From Bradyrhizobium tropiciagri (GTDB taxonomy: Bacteria; Pseudomonadota; Alphaproteobacteria; Rhizobiales; Xanthobacteraceae), in contig NZ_JAFCKF010000007.1 in assembly GCF_018130545.1 (NCBI RefSeq), forward strand, positions 186,001 to 250,000: a stretch of 64,000 nt of DNA, written 5' to 3'. The notes beneath the pieces are model-generated. The model made no database searches, was not told where the DNA came from, and was given only the letters and a program-made list of their open reading frames with translations. Each line of letters starts with the position of its first letter. The first letter of the stretch is position 1. Below, piece by piece: positions 17,410 to 27,089 of this stretch. The translations under genes and the position numbers were made by a program.

Positions 17410-18595
17410 GTCATCTGGAATGCAAGTTCGTCACATAAAAGAAGCGCCGGGACCTCTTAAGGAGAGCGCTTGTGGCGAATGCAGGTATGAGAGGCCGCCG
17501 GCCGATCGCGCCGTTGGTGCTGAGTCAGCAGGAGCGGACGTACTTGGAGAGGCAAGTTCGTCGTCATCGTGTTGCCCGGTCGCTATCTGAGCGATGCCGC
17601 GCGATCCTGCGATGCGCGGATGGATTGCCAAGCAAGTCTGTGGCTGCCGAACTCGGCCTCCACGAACACACCGTTGGCAAGTGGCGTCGCCGATTTTTGA
17701 AGGATCGCTGTGATGGCCTCCTTGACGAGGCCCGCCCTGGCCGCCCTCGAACCATCAACGACGATCAGGTCACTGCGGTGATCGAGCGGACGTTGCGGAC
17801 GACGCCTGCCGATGCGACGCACTGGTCGATCCGCTCGATGGCTGCGGAAACTGGCTTTTCCCACACCACCATCCGCCGAATGTGGGCGGCGTTCGGCTTG
17901 CAGCCACACCGTAGCCAGACATTCAAGCTGTCGAGCGATCCGCTGTTCGTCGATAAGGTACGCGACATCGTTGGCCTTTACCTATCCCCGCCGAACCGAG
18001 CCCTTGTCCTCAGCATCGATGAGAAGAGCCAGACTCAGGCGCTCGATCGCGAGCAGCCGGTCTTGCCGATGATGCCCGGCATACCGGAGCGTCGTACGCA
18101 CAGTTACGTGCGGCATGGTACGACCTCGCTGTTTGCCGCACTCGATGTCGCCTCGGGGTTCGTCATCGGCAAATGCTACAAGCGCCACCGGGCAGTCGAG
18201 TTCTTGAAGTTTTTAAAAGAGATCGATGCTCAAGTTCCTGAAGGCCTCGATGTCCATATCGTCATGGACAACTACGCCACCCACAAGACACCCAGGATCA
18301 AAGCGTGGCTCGCCCGTCGGCCGCATTATCATGTCCACTTCACGCCGACTTCCGCGTCGTGGATCAATCAGGTCGAACGCTGGTTCGCTGAGCTAACCCG
18401 AAAGCAGATCCAGCGAGGTGTTCACACTTCCGTCAGGCAGCTCGAGGCCGACATCCGTACCTTCATCGACCTGCACAACAAAAATCCCAAACCCTTCAAA
18501 TGGACCAAGTCCGCCGACCAGATTTTGGCTTCCGTCAAACGCTTCTGCCACAAAGCCCAGCAGACTTTATGTGGCGAACTTTAGATTCACGTGAC
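17410..18595 (+). mobile_element. IS630-family insertion sequence
   Basis: An element of about 1186 bases with one transposase gene. Its ends are inverted repeats: 17407-17439 against 18566-18598, 25 of 33 positions identical, including the inner block AAGTTCG then CACATAAA. Both ends abut TA (17408-17409 and 18596-18597), the target dinucleotide duplicated by IS630 elements. Ends and gene are intact, so it may still be mobile. Confidence 0.88.
17472..18584 (+). CDS. IS630-family transposase
   Basis: DDE transposase of 370 residues starting at GTG 17472, six bases after AAGGAGA. The N-terminal half has helix-turn-helix features ([20 protein letters not shown] and [15 protein letters not shown]). 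The catalytic triad is seen in LSIDEKSQ (Asp), [11 protein letters not shown] (Asp) and [13 protein letters not shown] (Glu). The gene is not frameshifted. Its stop codon lies inside the right-end inverted repeat region. It fills nearly the whole element. Confidence 0.95.
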   Translation: MANAGMRGRRPIAPLVLSQQERTYLERQVRRHRVARSLSERCRAILRCADGLPSKSVAAELGLHEHTVGKWRRRFLKDRCDGLLDEARPGRPRTINDDQVTAVIERTLRTTPADATHWSIRSMAAETGFSHTTIRRMWAAFGLQPHRSQTFKLSSDPLFVDKVRDIVGLYLSPPNRALVLSIDEKSQTQALDREQPVLPMMPGIPERRTHSYVRHGTTSLFAALDVASGFVIGKCYKRHRAVEFLKFLKEIDAQVPEGLDVHIVMDNYATHKTPRIKAWLARRPHYHVHFTPTSASWINQVERWFAELTRKQIQRGVHTSVRQLEADIRTFIDLHNKNPKPFKWTKSADQILASVKRFCHKAQQTLCGEL

Positions 18596-18679
18596 TAGGT
18601 AGCGGCCAGACTTGTCGAGGGTCGCAAGGAGCTCCTCGTGACGCGCCGTCAGCACGACATTTCTGGTGGGCGCTGGCAT
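18596..18679 (-). pseudogene. ParD-like antitoxin N-terminal remnant cut by IS630
   Basis: From ATG 18679 the minus strand reads MPAPTRNVVLTARHEELLAT and then LDKSGRY. This is the ribbon-helix-helix start of a CopG/ParD-type antitoxin, whose members continue GRYxNASEVLR. Homology stops exactly at the IS630 edge. The other flank of the IS does not supply the missing C-terminus, and no ParE toxin is visible. The gene is dead. Confidence 0.75.
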
Positions 18680-18866
18680 CTATCCAGGTTATTCAAAGGA
18701 GGCCGCGTGGCATATTATGCCATAGCATCTCAATGAATGTTGGCGCGTACCCTCGACAAAGCCAGGGACCCGATGGCTGGTCACCGTAACCTTGGTCTGC
18801 ACCTGGACCAACCGTCTCGATCTAGTCGGCCACGACGCCGTCCAACACGATATTCCGGATAGCGCA
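18680..18866. other. Short intergenic stretch
   Basis: No gene recognised; likely upstream region of the interrupted antitoxin gene and 3' flank of the small gene at 18867. Confidence 0.3.
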
Positions 18867-19136
18867 TTATTCCTTGCTAGCCGAAGCAGGCGCCTCGATG
18901 AACGTGAGCAACTCACGCCCCTCCTGTGTGATCATCCAACCGCAATTCCGGCGTTCGACCAATCCCTGTGAAAAGATCGACAAGCCAGGTGCCCTCGCGC
19001 CCAATCGTTTTGTGCGGTCGGACCACTCCCTTCCGCTGGTCGCCAGGATCGCCATGTCTCGCTTAAGATCGTCCATGGTTGCGAAGCCGTCTGGATAGCT
19101 CGCTAGAATCTTGAGCACAGTCACTTGGAAATTCAC
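18867..19136 (-). CDS. Small winged-helix-like protein of unknown function
   Basis: An 89-residue protein starting at GTG 19136. The order VTVLKILASYPDGFATMDDL, LKRDMAILATSG, then IFSQGLVERRNCGWMITQEG resembles a winged-helix fold, with a C-terminal wing ending in TQEGRELL. It looks like a small protein common in Bradyrhizobium; I recall the pattern but cannot confirm it here. No toxin, enzyme or membrane features are present. It stands alone between IS debris and panC. It could be a DNA-binding protein, but no target is evident. Confidence 0.6.
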   Translation of the reverse strand: MNFQVTVLKILASYPDGFATMDDLKRDMAILATSGREWSDRTKRLGARAPGLSIFSQGLVERRNCGWMITQEGRELLTFIEAPASASKE

Positions 19137-19277
19137 GTCTCAGGCGCCCCGCCGCCCCAATCGTCGTATCTGCGCCTTCAACTTGCTGGGAACATTGTTC
19201 GTTTCAGTACATTCAAGCAAGCAATCAAATATACCGGAATTGGCCCCTTGCGTTGATCACTGGGGGCCCTAGCCCGC

Positions 19278-20144
19278 TTACAATCTTTTGTCCTGCTGGG
19301 TTGGCAGCGCAAATGTCACGTTATCGATCAGGCGGGTAGCACCGATGTATGCGGCGGCACAAAGTGCCGCGGGGCGGATGAGCGGGCTCTCCGCCGACTT
19401 GAGCGTATCGCTATCGACGAGTTCAAGATACTGCAGTCGATCGACCGTCTCGAGCTGCCGCTTGGCGATCGCCACGAGTTTCTCGACGTTGCGTTCTCCA
19501 GAACGAAACTCAGCCTCTGCAGCGAACAACCCGGCACTAATGGCAAGAGCCCGCCGGCGTTCCTCATCGCTAAGGTACCGATTGCGGCTGCTCATCGCTA
19601 GCCCATCGGGTTCGCGAATCGTTGGGACTGTGACGATTTTGATCGGAAGATTGAGATCGATGGCCATTCGCCGCACGACCGCGCACTGTTGAAAATCCTT
19701 CTGGCCGAAAAAGGCAACATCGGGCTGCACCATATTGAATAGCTTCGACACGACGGTGGCGACGCCGCGGAAGTGCCCGGGTCTGAATGCCCCGCACAAG
19801 GGGCTCGCAAGGTCCCCTGGTTCGACGAAGGTCTGGAATTGCGCTGGATAGACTTCTTCCGTGTCCGGCGCAAATAGGACATCGACGCCGGCCCCGCGAC
19901 ACAGTTTCTCGTCACGCAGAAAATCGCGCGGATAGATGCTGAGATCTTCGGTTGGTCCGAACTGCGTGGGGTTGACGAAAATGCTGACTACGGTGAGGTC
20001 GCATTCCAGCCGGCTTGCCTCGATCAGCGCTGCATGGCCGTCATGGAGATATCCCATAGTTGGTACTAAGCCGACGCGTTTGCCATTAATACGCTCCCGC
20101 GCGATCGCATAACGAAGATCGGCAGCGGTTGTGATGATTTCCAT
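19278..20144 (-). CDS. panC: Pantoate--beta-alanine ligase
   Basis: Pantothenate synthetase, which joins pantoate and beta-alanine with ATP through a pantoyl-adenylate. The 288 residues match the family. Nucleotidyltransferase motifs are present: VPTMGYLHDGHAALIEAS (HxGH type), IFVNPTQFGPTEDLSIYPR, FRPGHFRGVATVV, VAFFGQKDFQQ, and the KMSKS-like loop GLAMSSRNRYL. It begins at ATG 20144 with the usual MEIITTAADLR start. panB, which supplies the precursor of pantoate, is 9 kb away on the other strand. No panE or panD is seen. Confidence 0.95.
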   Translation of the reverse strand: MEIITTAADLRYAIARERINGKRVGLVPTMGYLHDGHAALIEASRLECDLTVVSIFVNPTQFGPTEDLSIYPRDFLRDEKLCRGAGVDVLFAPDTEEVYPAQFQTFVEPGDLASPLCGAFRPGHFRGVATVVSKLFNMVQPDVAFFGQKDFQQCAVVRRMAIDLNLPIKIVTVPTIREPDGLAMSSRNRYLSDEERRRALAISAGLFAAEAEFRSGERNVEKLVAIAKRQLETVDRLQYLELVDSDTLKSAESPLIRPAALCAAAYIGATRLIDNVTFALPTQQDKRL

Positions 20145-20789
20145 CGGAGCACTCGGTTCAGGTCGGAATTCGCTAGCGGTTGGTTCGTCGCCTAGGGATC
20201 GTTAAGACAATGGAGTTATTTGACAGCTGCACTCCTCGTTGAGCGACCATTGGCCGTCGTATACCGCCTAGGCTTCGTACGGAGTGAGCAAGAAAACTGT
20301 CAACCTGGCGGAAGAAAAAGAAATTTACGTCTCAAAAATGGTCGATAGACACGCGAAAATCACTCTTTGATTGCGCAATCACTAGGAATTTTCGCGGTCG
20401 CGCAATGTCGTTCCGTGAAGAAAGGGCGAAGCTCCGAACACTTGGTTCGTGCGATTTCCGGCGCGTGGAATCTGCATGAGGGAGCGCCCCGCACTGCGGT
20501 GCGAGGTTGCTCAACTCCAAGCGCCATCAGAGCGCCCACGTCCGGAAGTCGACGCTTCGTGATCGCCCCGTAGATGGTCGCACCGGCCGACCTATAGGCG
20601 GGCGTCTGCAACTCGGAAGATCGGACCGGCTAGAGGCACAACCGCCTAACGTGGCGACCGGGTCTCCCTGTTTTCGCCACGACGAGACGAGCTACTCGAT
20701 GTCTCTGGCAGGGATCGATGGACAGGTCGTGCTCGATGAGTCCTGGAAAGGAACCTCGGCAGAGGACCGCGTTTCTGCCCTACGGACTT
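20145..20789. other. Non-coding or unrecognised stretch
   Basis: About 645 bases between panC and the UvrA-like gene. Several short frames are open on both strands, but none shows a family motif or a ribosome site that I can defend. I see no tRNA-like fold and no repeat longer than a few bases. Confidence 0.35.
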
Positions 20790-23372
20790 CTAGGTTGACG
20801 TCGCTCTGGTCCGATCTTTCGTGCGCAGCTCGCCGGCACCGAGACAACGCGCCAAGTACGGCGCAGTCCGGCTGTCGTGAGCGGAAACGATTTCGGACGG
20901 CATTCCCGAGGCCACGATCCGACCTCCCTCGACCCCGGCTCCCGGTCCGATGTCGATGACCCAATCGCTCTGGCTCACGATCGACATGTCGTGTTCCACC
21001 ACGACGACGGTGTTGCCTGCATCGACGAGACCGTTCAACTGCTCGGTTAGCTTCTGCGTGTCGGACGGATGAAGGCCCGTCGTAGGTTCGTCGAGGACGT
21101 ACAGCGTACTACCCTTTTGCGGTCTTTGCAGTTCGGTCGCCAACTTGATCCGCTGGGCTTCTCCACCCGACAGTTCGGTCGCGGACTGGCCAAGCCGAAT
21201 GTATCCCAGCCCTACCTGCCTCAGGACTCCGAGATATCGCCGCAGGATGTCGTCATCCGAAAAGAAGTCGAATGCTTCATCGACGTTCATGCCCAGCACG
21301 TCCGCGATTGATTTCCCCTCCATCTTTATCTCAAGAGTCTTCTCGTTGTATCGGGCTCCCTTGCAGGTGGGACAGGGCGCATAGACGCTCGGCAGGAACA
21401 GCAATTCGACCGAGACAAAACCCTCGCCTTCACATGTCGCACAACGACCTTTCGCGACGTTGAACGAGAACCGTCCCGCATCGTACCGGCGTGACCGCGC
21501 TTGGGCCGTAGCGGCGAACAGCTTCCGGACGTGATCGAACAATCCGGTGTAGGTCGCGAGGTTTGAACGGGGCGTCCTGCCTATAGCCTTCTGATCGACG
21601 ACGACGAGGCGCTTGATGCCATCAAGCCCTTCAACGATTTCGCCACCGAGCGTCCGAATGGCTTCACCGGCATCTTCACCGTCCTGCTCCGGAAACTGAA
21701 GTCGCTGGCCCAGACCGTCGGCGAGCGCCTCGACCAGGAATTGGCTGATCAACGTTGACTTTCCGGATCCCGATATTCCTGTGACGCTCGTGAAGACGCC
21801 GAGCGGAATATCGACGTCGAGCCCGTCGAGGTTGTTGCGCGTGACGCCGCGCAGACGGAGCCACGTCTTGGCGCGGCGGGCGGGCTTCCGGGGCGGACCG
21901 GTCTCCGCGAAGAGATACTGCCGCGTTCTTGATGCTTCGATGTGCGACAGGCCGTCCGGAGGCCCACTGTAAAGAATTTTGCCGCCCTGCTCGCCCGCGC
22001 CCGGTCCCACATCCACGATCCAATCGGCACGTCGGACGACGTCGAGCTCATGCTCCACTACGAAAAGCGAGTTGCCGGCGTCCTTGAGCCGATCGAAGGC
22101 GCGCAGGAGCGCTTCCGTGTCAGCCGGGTGAAGCCCCGCGGAAGGTTCGTCAAGCACGTAGACGACGCCGAACAGATTAGAGCGGGCCTGTGTCGCAAGT
22201 CGAAGCCGCTGCAGCTCACCAGGCGATAACGAGGGTGTGCTGCGTTCCAAGGTCAGGTATCCCAAGCCCAGGTCGAGAAGGACCGAAAGACGACCTAGCA
22301 GGTCCTCGACGATCCTTCGTACCACGACGGCCTTTTCCGGATGCAGTTCGTCGTGCTCCGAACGCGGCTCCTGCCCGGCGTATGGTGCGGCCAGCGCGTT
22401 GAGATCCTTGAGCGTGAGCCGCGACATGTCGGCGATGTCGAGGCCAGCGAATTTGACGGCGAGCGCCTCAGTCTTCAGGCGTTTGCCCTGGCATTGTGGA
22501 CAGTCCCTGCCGATCATGAATTGGGACACGCGGCGCTTCATGAGCGCGCTCTGCGTATTCGCGAAGGTCTGGAGCACGTGCTTTCTCGCACTGGTGAACG
22601 TGCCCTGGTAGCTGGGTTCCTCCTTTCTCTTCAGCGCTCGTCGGGTCTCGGCCGGCGTATAGCCAGCATATACCGGAACGGTTGGCTGTTCTTCGGTGAA
22701 CAGGATCCATTTCCGGTCCTCCTGCGGTAGATCGCGCCAAGGCTTGTCAACATCGTAGCCGAGTGTGACGAGGATATCGCGCAGATTCTGACCGCCCCAC
22801 GCCGTCGGCCAAGCTGCGATTGCCCGTTCACGGATCGTCAAACTGTCATCCGGAACCATCGACTCCTCGGTCACTTCGTGGATGCGCCCGACCCCATGAC
22901 ACTCAGGACAAGCACCTTCGACCGTATTAGGCGAAAACGACTCGGCATGGAGAAGCGCCTGGCCGTCCGGATAGTCTCCGGCGCGCGAGTATAGCATTCG
23001 CAATAAGTTCGACAGGGTCGTGACGCTGCCTACCGAAGACCTCGTCGTCGGCGAGCCTCGTTGCTGCTGAAGCGCGATCGCGGGCGGCAAGCCATCAATC
23101 GCGTCGACCTGCGGCACGCCCATCTGATGGAATAGGCGCCTCGCATAGGGAGATACCGATTCCAGGTAGCGGCGCTGTGCCTCGGCGTACAGCGTCCCGA
23201 ACGCAAGCGACGACTTACCCGATCCCGAAATGCCGGTAAAGACGACAAGCGCATCCCGAGGGATCTCCAGCGAGACGTCCTTCAGATTGTGCTCTCTGGC
23301 GCCCCGTACGCAGACGAAATTTGCGGCCGCTGGTTCGGTCGAACCTGAACCACGACCCGTCGTTTTAACCAT
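20790..23372 (-). CDS. UvrA-like ABC ATPase (class II UvrA paralogue)
   Basis: DNA-damage-recognition ATPase related to UvrA, about 860 residues against roughly 940 for housekeeping UvrA. Both ATPase halves are complete: Walker A GISGSGKSSLAFG and GISGSGKSTLIS, signatures LSPGELQRLRLA and LSGGEAQRIKLA, Walker B VYVLDEPSAGLHP and LYVLDEPTTGLHP. Zinc-finger cysteines are present in CPECHGVGRIHE, CPQCQGKR, CATCEGEGF and CPTCKGARY. The insert between the first Walker A and first signature is shortened and diverged, as in UvrA2-type proteins that poorly bind UvrB. The ATG at 23372 follows GGAG. It may serve drug or adduct tolerance; a housekeeping uvrA should exist elsewhere. Confidence 0.9.
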   Translation of the reverse strand: MVKTTGRGSGSTEPAAANFVCVRGAREHNLKDVSLEIPRDALVVFTGISGSGKSSLAFGTLYAEAQRRYLESVSPYARRLFHQMGVPQVDAIDGLPPAIALQQQRGSPTTRSSVGSVTTLSNLLRMLYSRAGDYPDGQALLHAESFSPNTVEGACPECHGVGRIHEVTEESMVPDDSLTIRERAIAAWPTAWGGQNLRDILVTLGYDVDKPWRDLPQEDRKWILFTEEQPTVPVYAGYTPAETRRALKRKEEPSYQGTFTSARKHVLQTFANTQSALMKRRVSQFMIGRDCPQCQGKRLKTEALAVKFAGLDIADMSRLTLKDLNALAAPYAGQEPRSEHDELHPEKAVVVRRIVEDLLGRLSVLLDLGLGYLTLERSTPSLSPGELQRLRLATQARSNLFGVVYVLDEPSAGLHPADTEALLRAFDRLKDAGNSLFVVEHELDVVRRADWIVDVGPGAGEQGGKILYSGPPDGLSHIEASRTRQYLFAETGPPRKPARRAKTWLRLRGVTRNNLDGLDVDIPLGVFTSVTGISGSGKSTLISQFLVEALADGLGQRLQFPEQDGEDAGEAIRTLGGEIVEGLDGIKRLVVVDQKAIGRTPRSNLATYTGLFDHVRKLFAATAQARSRRYDAGRFSFNVAKGRCATCEGEGFVSVELLFLPSVYAPCPTCKGARYNEKTLEIKMEGKSIADVLGMNVDEAFDFFSDDDILRRYLGVLRQVGLGYIRLGQSATELSGGEAQRIKLATELQRPQKGSTLYVLDEPTTGLHPSDTQKLTEQLNGLVDAGNTVVVVEHDMSIVSQSDWVIDIGPGAGVEGGRIVASGMPSEIVSAHDSRTAPYLARCLGAGELRTKDRTRATST

Positions 23373-23435
23373 TCCATTCTCCAAGGCGGCGAGATCCGGA
23401 CCAATCGCTTCGGCTCGAAGCAGACCGCCGATGGC

Positions 23436-24041
23436 CTAGAGTTGCTCTTGCCGTTTCCTGGGGCTGCCGTCCAGGCTCGTTCCAACCACCGGTCGATTGT
23501 TCCGCTCCACCGTGGCGGAGCGACAAATCGCCCTGGATAGCCAGTCATGGACATCGAGCGAACCATGGAGTTCGATCGAGAGATCTCCCGCAAATTCGCG
23601 CCAGGCGGCGAGATTGCGGCGCGGAACGCCTATGACGACCGAAACGGCGTCATAGACTGCTTGAGCAATCAGTTCGCGCATTCCCGCGCGCTCGACTTCG
23701 ACCTTGCCGAACTTGTTCAGCACCAGGAGTTTCGGGCCCTGGGAGAGATCCTGCCCGATCTGCGCCACCACTTGGAGCATGGCGTTCTCGTTCAGCTGGC
23801 ATCCCTTGGATCTTCGCCCCCGATCCGCGAAGATCGATGTCTGCTCTCGGGTGGCGAGATTCACCAGGAGCATGTCGCAGCGGTGGCCGGTACTGCCCAA
23901 CCGACGCTGGACTATTCCGGCCAGGGCGACACCGGATGAACGGCAACGAACGACCACCTCCATGAAGACATTGTCCGGATAGGCGCCTTCGTCGTATACG
24001 ACGGCCGCGAGCGTACGGCACGGGTTCGTGATCGTGTCCAT
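23436..24041 (-). CDS. DUF2478 protein (molybdenum-associated putative NTPase)
   Basis: A 201-residue protein of the DUF2478 family, often found near molybdate transport or molybdoenzyme genes. It starts at 24041, overlapping the moaA stop, with [20 protein letters not shown], followed by MEVVVRCRSSGVALAGIVQR. The segment PKLLVLNKFGKVEVERAGMR resembles the NKxG nucleotide-binding strand of MobB-like NTPases. No canonical P-loop is visible. Its place as last gene of the molybdoenzyme operon fits a role in cofactor delivery or maturation, but the biochemical activity is unknown. Confidence 0.8.
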   Translation of the reverse strand: MDTITNPCRTLAAVVYDEGAYPDNVFMEVVVRCRSSGVALAGIVQRRLGSTGHRCDMLLVNLATREQTSIFADRGRRSKGCQLNENAMLQVVAQIGQDLSQGPKLLVLNKFGKVEVERAGMRELIAQAVYDAVSVVIGVPRRNLAAWREFAGDLSIELHGSLDVHDWLSRAICRSATVERNNRPVVGTSLDGSPRKRQEQL

Positions 24042-25066
24042 CAGCCGCCCGTGACCGACATGTGGCGGCTCAACGCAGGTGACTGTCCCCGCCGCTCGAT
24101 GACGAAATCGTGACCGAGCGGCTTTTGCCGCATCGCGCCGTCGATGGCATCGTTCAGCATTTCGTCGGACGAAGACGTGCGGAGCGCCTTCCGCAGATCG
24201 ACCCTGTCATCCTGCCCCAGACACGTGTGAAGCGTTCCGTCGCACGAGATCCGGACACGATTGCAGGTCTGGCAGAAGTTGTGGGTCAGCGGAGTGATGA
24301 ACCCCAGGCGGCCGCCGGTCTCCGTGACCCGGACGTATCTGGCCGGCCCCCCCGTAGTATCGGCCAAATCGACGAGCGTGTACCGCTTTTCGAACTGCGA
24401 CCGGACACGTGACAACGGTACGTACCGGTCCGTCCTGTCTTCGCCCGTATCTCCCAGCGGCATGGTTTCGATGAGGGTGATGTCCATCCCCCTCGCGTGA
24501 GACCACTCGACCAGTTCCTCGAACACTTCCTCGTTGAGATCCCTCAACGCGACGGTGTTGATCTTCACCTTGAGACCAGCCGCGCGCGCGGCGGCGATGC
24601 CCTCCAGTACGACGGCCAGATCTCCGCCGCGAGTTATTTTCCGGAAGGCTGTGGCGTCCAGCGTGTCGAGCGATACGTTGATCCGCCGAATGCCGAATGC
24701 GGCGAGGTCCGCGGCGTATCTGGAAAGTTGCGTCCCATTGGTTGTGAGCGTCAGTTCCTGAAGGTCACCCGAGCCGAGGTGACGAGCCACACTTCGTACG
24801 AGATCGAGGAAGCCGCGACGCATCAGCGGTTCGCCGCCGGTCAGACGCAATTTCCGTACGCCGCGCGCGATGAAAGCCGAGCAAACCCGGTCCAACTCGT
24901 CGAGGGTCAGCAGATCTTTCCTGGGAAGGAATGTCATCTCCGGTGACATGCAGTAGACACAACGGAGATCGCAGCGGTCCGTCACCGACACCCTCAAATA
25001 GGTAACGACGCGAGAGAAGCCATCGACGAGCGGTCGATTGGCAGCAGGGACGAACGGTATGTTCAC
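24041..25066 (-). CDS. moaA: GTP 3',8-cyclase MoaA
   Basis: Radical-SAM enzyme for the first step of molybdenum cofactor synthesis, turning GTP into 3',8-cyclo-GTP. The N-terminal 4Fe-4S site is CDLRCVYCM and the C-terminal one is [18 protein letters not shown]. Other signatures are [13 protein letters not shown] and [10 protein letters not shown]. The protein ends in the conserved Gly-Gly (MSVTGG), needed for activity. I prefer the GTG at 25066, preceded by GAGGG, giving about 341 residues; an ATG at 25105 would lie inside a hairpin. A dedicated moaA inside a molybdoenzyme operon suggests cofactor synthesis is raised together with the enzyme. No moaC, moaE or moeA is nearby. Confidence 0.93.
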   Translation of the reverse strand: MNIPFVPAANRPLVDGFSRVVTYLRVSVTDRCDLRCVYCMSPEMTFLPRKDLLTLDELDRVCSAFIARGVRKLRLTGGEPLMRRGFLDLVRSVARHLGSGDLQELTLTTNGTQLSRYAADLAAFGIRRINVSLDTLDATAFRKITRGGDLAVVLEGIAAARAAGLKVKINTVALRDLNEEVFEELVEWSHARGMDITLIETMPLGDTGEDRTDRYVPLSRVRSQFEKRYTLVDLADTTGGPARYVRVTETGGRLGFITPLTHNFCQTCNRVRISCDGTLHTCLGQDDRVDLRKALRTSSSDEMLNDAIDGAMRQKPLGHDFVIERRGQSPALSRHMSVTGG

Positions 25067-25097
25067 GCGACGGACCCTCGTGGAAGTCGACCTGTGC

Positions 25098-25122
25098 GGG
25101 GGCATCCCGATACGATGCCCCC
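25098..25122 (-). terminator. Hairpin between cupin and moaA genes
   Basis: A perfect 9-base stem (GGGGGCATC with GATGCCCCC) around a 7-base loop, just after the cupin stop at 25140. No T run follows, so it may attenuate, stabilise the upstream mRNA or terminate partially. It occupies the start region of the longer moaA frame. Confidence 0.6.
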
Positions 25123-25139
25123 GTCCTTTGAGCGATCGC

Positions 25140-25493
25140 TTACTTCAGATTGATGGTGAAATGCTTGAAAACTTCCTTCTCGATCTTCCAGGTGCCGACG
25201 AAACCCTTCTCGACCACGAAGGCATCGCCGGCCTTGACCGTCACCGGCTCCCCGCCTTCCGGCGTAATGACAATCTGACCTTCGATCATGTGGACGAATT
25301 CAGGAGCGGCATAGGTCGCGTGGTAGGTGCCCGGAGTGGCGCCCCACCAGCCTGAAATCGAAGAGCCGTCGTCGGCGGTGTATTCGATCCAGGTCTTCAT
25401 TGTCGGATTGCCGTCGACTTTCTTCCACCCGTCCAGATCCGTCTCGATCGGGGTCGCAGCCTTGACGCCGAATTTTGATACTTTCTTGTTTGC
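25140..25493 (-). CDS. Small cupin protein (cupin_3/DUF861 type)
   Basis: A single-domain cupin of about 117 residues. The GTG at 25493 follows AGAGGA and gives the start [20 protein letters not shown]. The barrel shows [20 protein letters not shown] and a downstream segment [18 protein letters not shown], typical of the ureidoglycine-aminohydrolase-like cupin_3 group. The usual metal-binding histidines are reduced, with only H in [13 protein letters not shown] visible. It sits between the ferredoxin reductase and moaA genes in the molybdoenzyme operon. A substrate or metal-handling accessory role is plausible, but no reaction can be assigned. Confidence 0.8.
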   Translation of the reverse strand, partial: ANKKVSKFGVKAATPIETDLDGWKKVDGNPTMKTWIEYTADDGSSISGWWGATPGTYHATYAAPEFVHMIEGQIVITPEGGEPVTVKAGDAFVVEKGFVGTWKIEKEVFKHFTINLK

Positions 25494-25709
25494 CACGCGA
25501 AACGTCCTCTCAGTGATTTGCGCGCCGATGCCGGCGAGTTTTGCAATTGCAGGGCCGCAGCCACAACGAAGCCGCCGGGCTGGCCCGCCGCTTATTTCCA
25601 ATTCTGGGTGGCCGGCGAGCAGGGCCAGCCACCGAACGATTCATGGTGCCAGCCTGAAACGCACCGTCTAGGTTTTGCAGGCTGGATCGTGTCGTGGGGT
25701 AACGCTCAT

Positions 25710-27068
25710 TCAGGCGACCGAAACCACCTCAAGCATCTCCGCGATGCGCGTGAATTTTTCGCGCGGTTTGCCAGCCCTCCGCCCCACGGCGCACTCGGCA
25801 GCGTCTATCTTCAGCCAGTCCGGCAATCCGATGATGCGAGCGCTCCGACCATGAATCGTCTCCGAAAGCGCGGTTCGTCCCTGCGGCGACTTCGCCTCGC
25901 GGTTCGAAAAGTCTTCCATTATCTGCTGCACAGTTTCGATGCTGTCGGCTCGGTTGGTGCCGATGATCCCCGTCGGTCCGCGCTTGAGCCAACCGGTCAC
26001 GTATAATCCATCAACGGTGATACCGTCGGATTCCACGCGTCCCTTACGGTTCGGGACGACGCCGCGACGCGAGTCGAAGGGCAGACGTTCCAAAGGTTGG
26101 CCGCGATAACCGATGCTGCCGAAGACGAGGCCACATTCGATCGGCAGAAGGTCATCCGTCGGATCAGCGGTCTGGTCGAACGGGCCACCGCGCAGCGAGT
26201 TCTTCCGGAACACGAACCGATCGACCTTGCCCGCCTCACCCTCGAGACGTTCGGGACTGAGACAGAAATGAAAGATGAGCCGACGCGACGTTCTCGCACC
26301 TTCGGCCTCGCACAGCCCGCGGAAGAACTGGACGTTCTGAAGGGCGTTCAGGTTCGACTTCTCGCTGATTTCCACCTCGCAAGCCGGCCCGAGCCGTATC
26401 GCGTTGCCATCGACGACCGATTCGCACCCCGGTATCGTTCCCAACCCGCGCAGTTCACGTGTGGTGAATTTCGCTTGGGCCGGGCCCCGCCTTCCGACCA
26501 GGTGGACCTCGCGAACTTTGCTCTTTGCGAGCGCGTCCAGCGCGTGCGCCGCGATGTCGGTCCGACGGAGATCGTCGGGCGGCTGCAGCAGGATGCGCGC
26601 GACGTCGGCCGCCACATTGCCATGACCCACGACGACCGCGGTTTCCTGGCCGAGGTCGAACGTGCGATCGCGGAAGTCTGGGTGGCCGTTGTACCATCCC
26701 ACGAATTCGGTCGCGGAATGGCTGTTTGTCAACCCTTCGCCGGCGATACTCATCTTGCGATCCGCACAGGCTCCGTAGGCCAGCACGACCCCGTCATAGG
26801 CTTTCAAGAGGGCGTCGATCGGCACGTCGGTGCCGACACTGACGTTGCCGAGAAAATGGAAGCGTTCGGACCGCATGATCTTGTCGAAGACGAGCGTGAC
26901 CTGCTTCAGCTTGAGATGGTCCGGCGCGACGCCGCTACGGACCAGCCCGTACGGAGTCGGCAAACGTTCGAACATGTCGATCACGATGTCTTCCGAGGCG
27001 TTCAGAAGAGCCTCGGCGGCGTAGAAGCCGCTCGGCCCGCTTCCGACGACGGCGACGTGCCTGGTCAT
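25710..27068 (-). CDS. FprA-type ferredoxin--NADP+ reductase (adrenodoxin reductase family)
   Basis: FAD enzyme of about 452 residues that moves electrons between NADPH and a ferredoxin. The FAD motif is VAVVGSGPSGFYAAEALL, followed by the family signature RLPTPYGLVRSGVAPDHLKLK. The NADP site is ETAVVVGHGNVAADVARILL. Near the C-terminus, LYVTGWLKRGPTGIIGTNRADS is diagnostic of FprA/adrenodoxin reductase. The ATG at 27068 lies seven bases after GGGGGG; one at 27074 is too close to it. The gene is 21 bases after the ferredoxin gene and surely uses that ferredoxin as partner, giving the molybdoenzyme a route to or from NADP(H). Confidence 0.93.
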   Translation of the reverse strand: MTRHVAVVGSGPSGFYAAEALLNASEDIVIDMFERLPTPYGLVRSGVAPDHLKLKQVTLVFDKIMRSERFHFLGNVSVGTDVPIDALLKAYDGVVLAYGACADRKMSIAGEGLTNSHSATEFVGWYNGHPDFRDRTFDLGQETAVVVGHGNVAADVARILLQPPDDLRRTDIAAHALDALAKSKVREVHLVGRRGPAQAKFTTRELRGLGTIPGCESVVDGNAIRLGPACEVEISEKSNLNALQNVQFFRGLCEAEGARTSRRLIFHFCLSPERLEGEAGKVDRFVFRKNSLRGGPFDQTADPTDDLLPIECGLVFGSIGYRGQPLERLPFDSRRGVVPNRKGRVESDGITVDGLYVTGWLKRGPTGIIGTNRADSIETVQQIMEDFSNREAKSPQGRTALSETIHGRSARIIGLPDWLKIDAAECAVGRRAGKPREKFTRIAEMLEVVSVA

Positions 27069-27089
27069 GCGCATACCCCCCGTGGTGCT

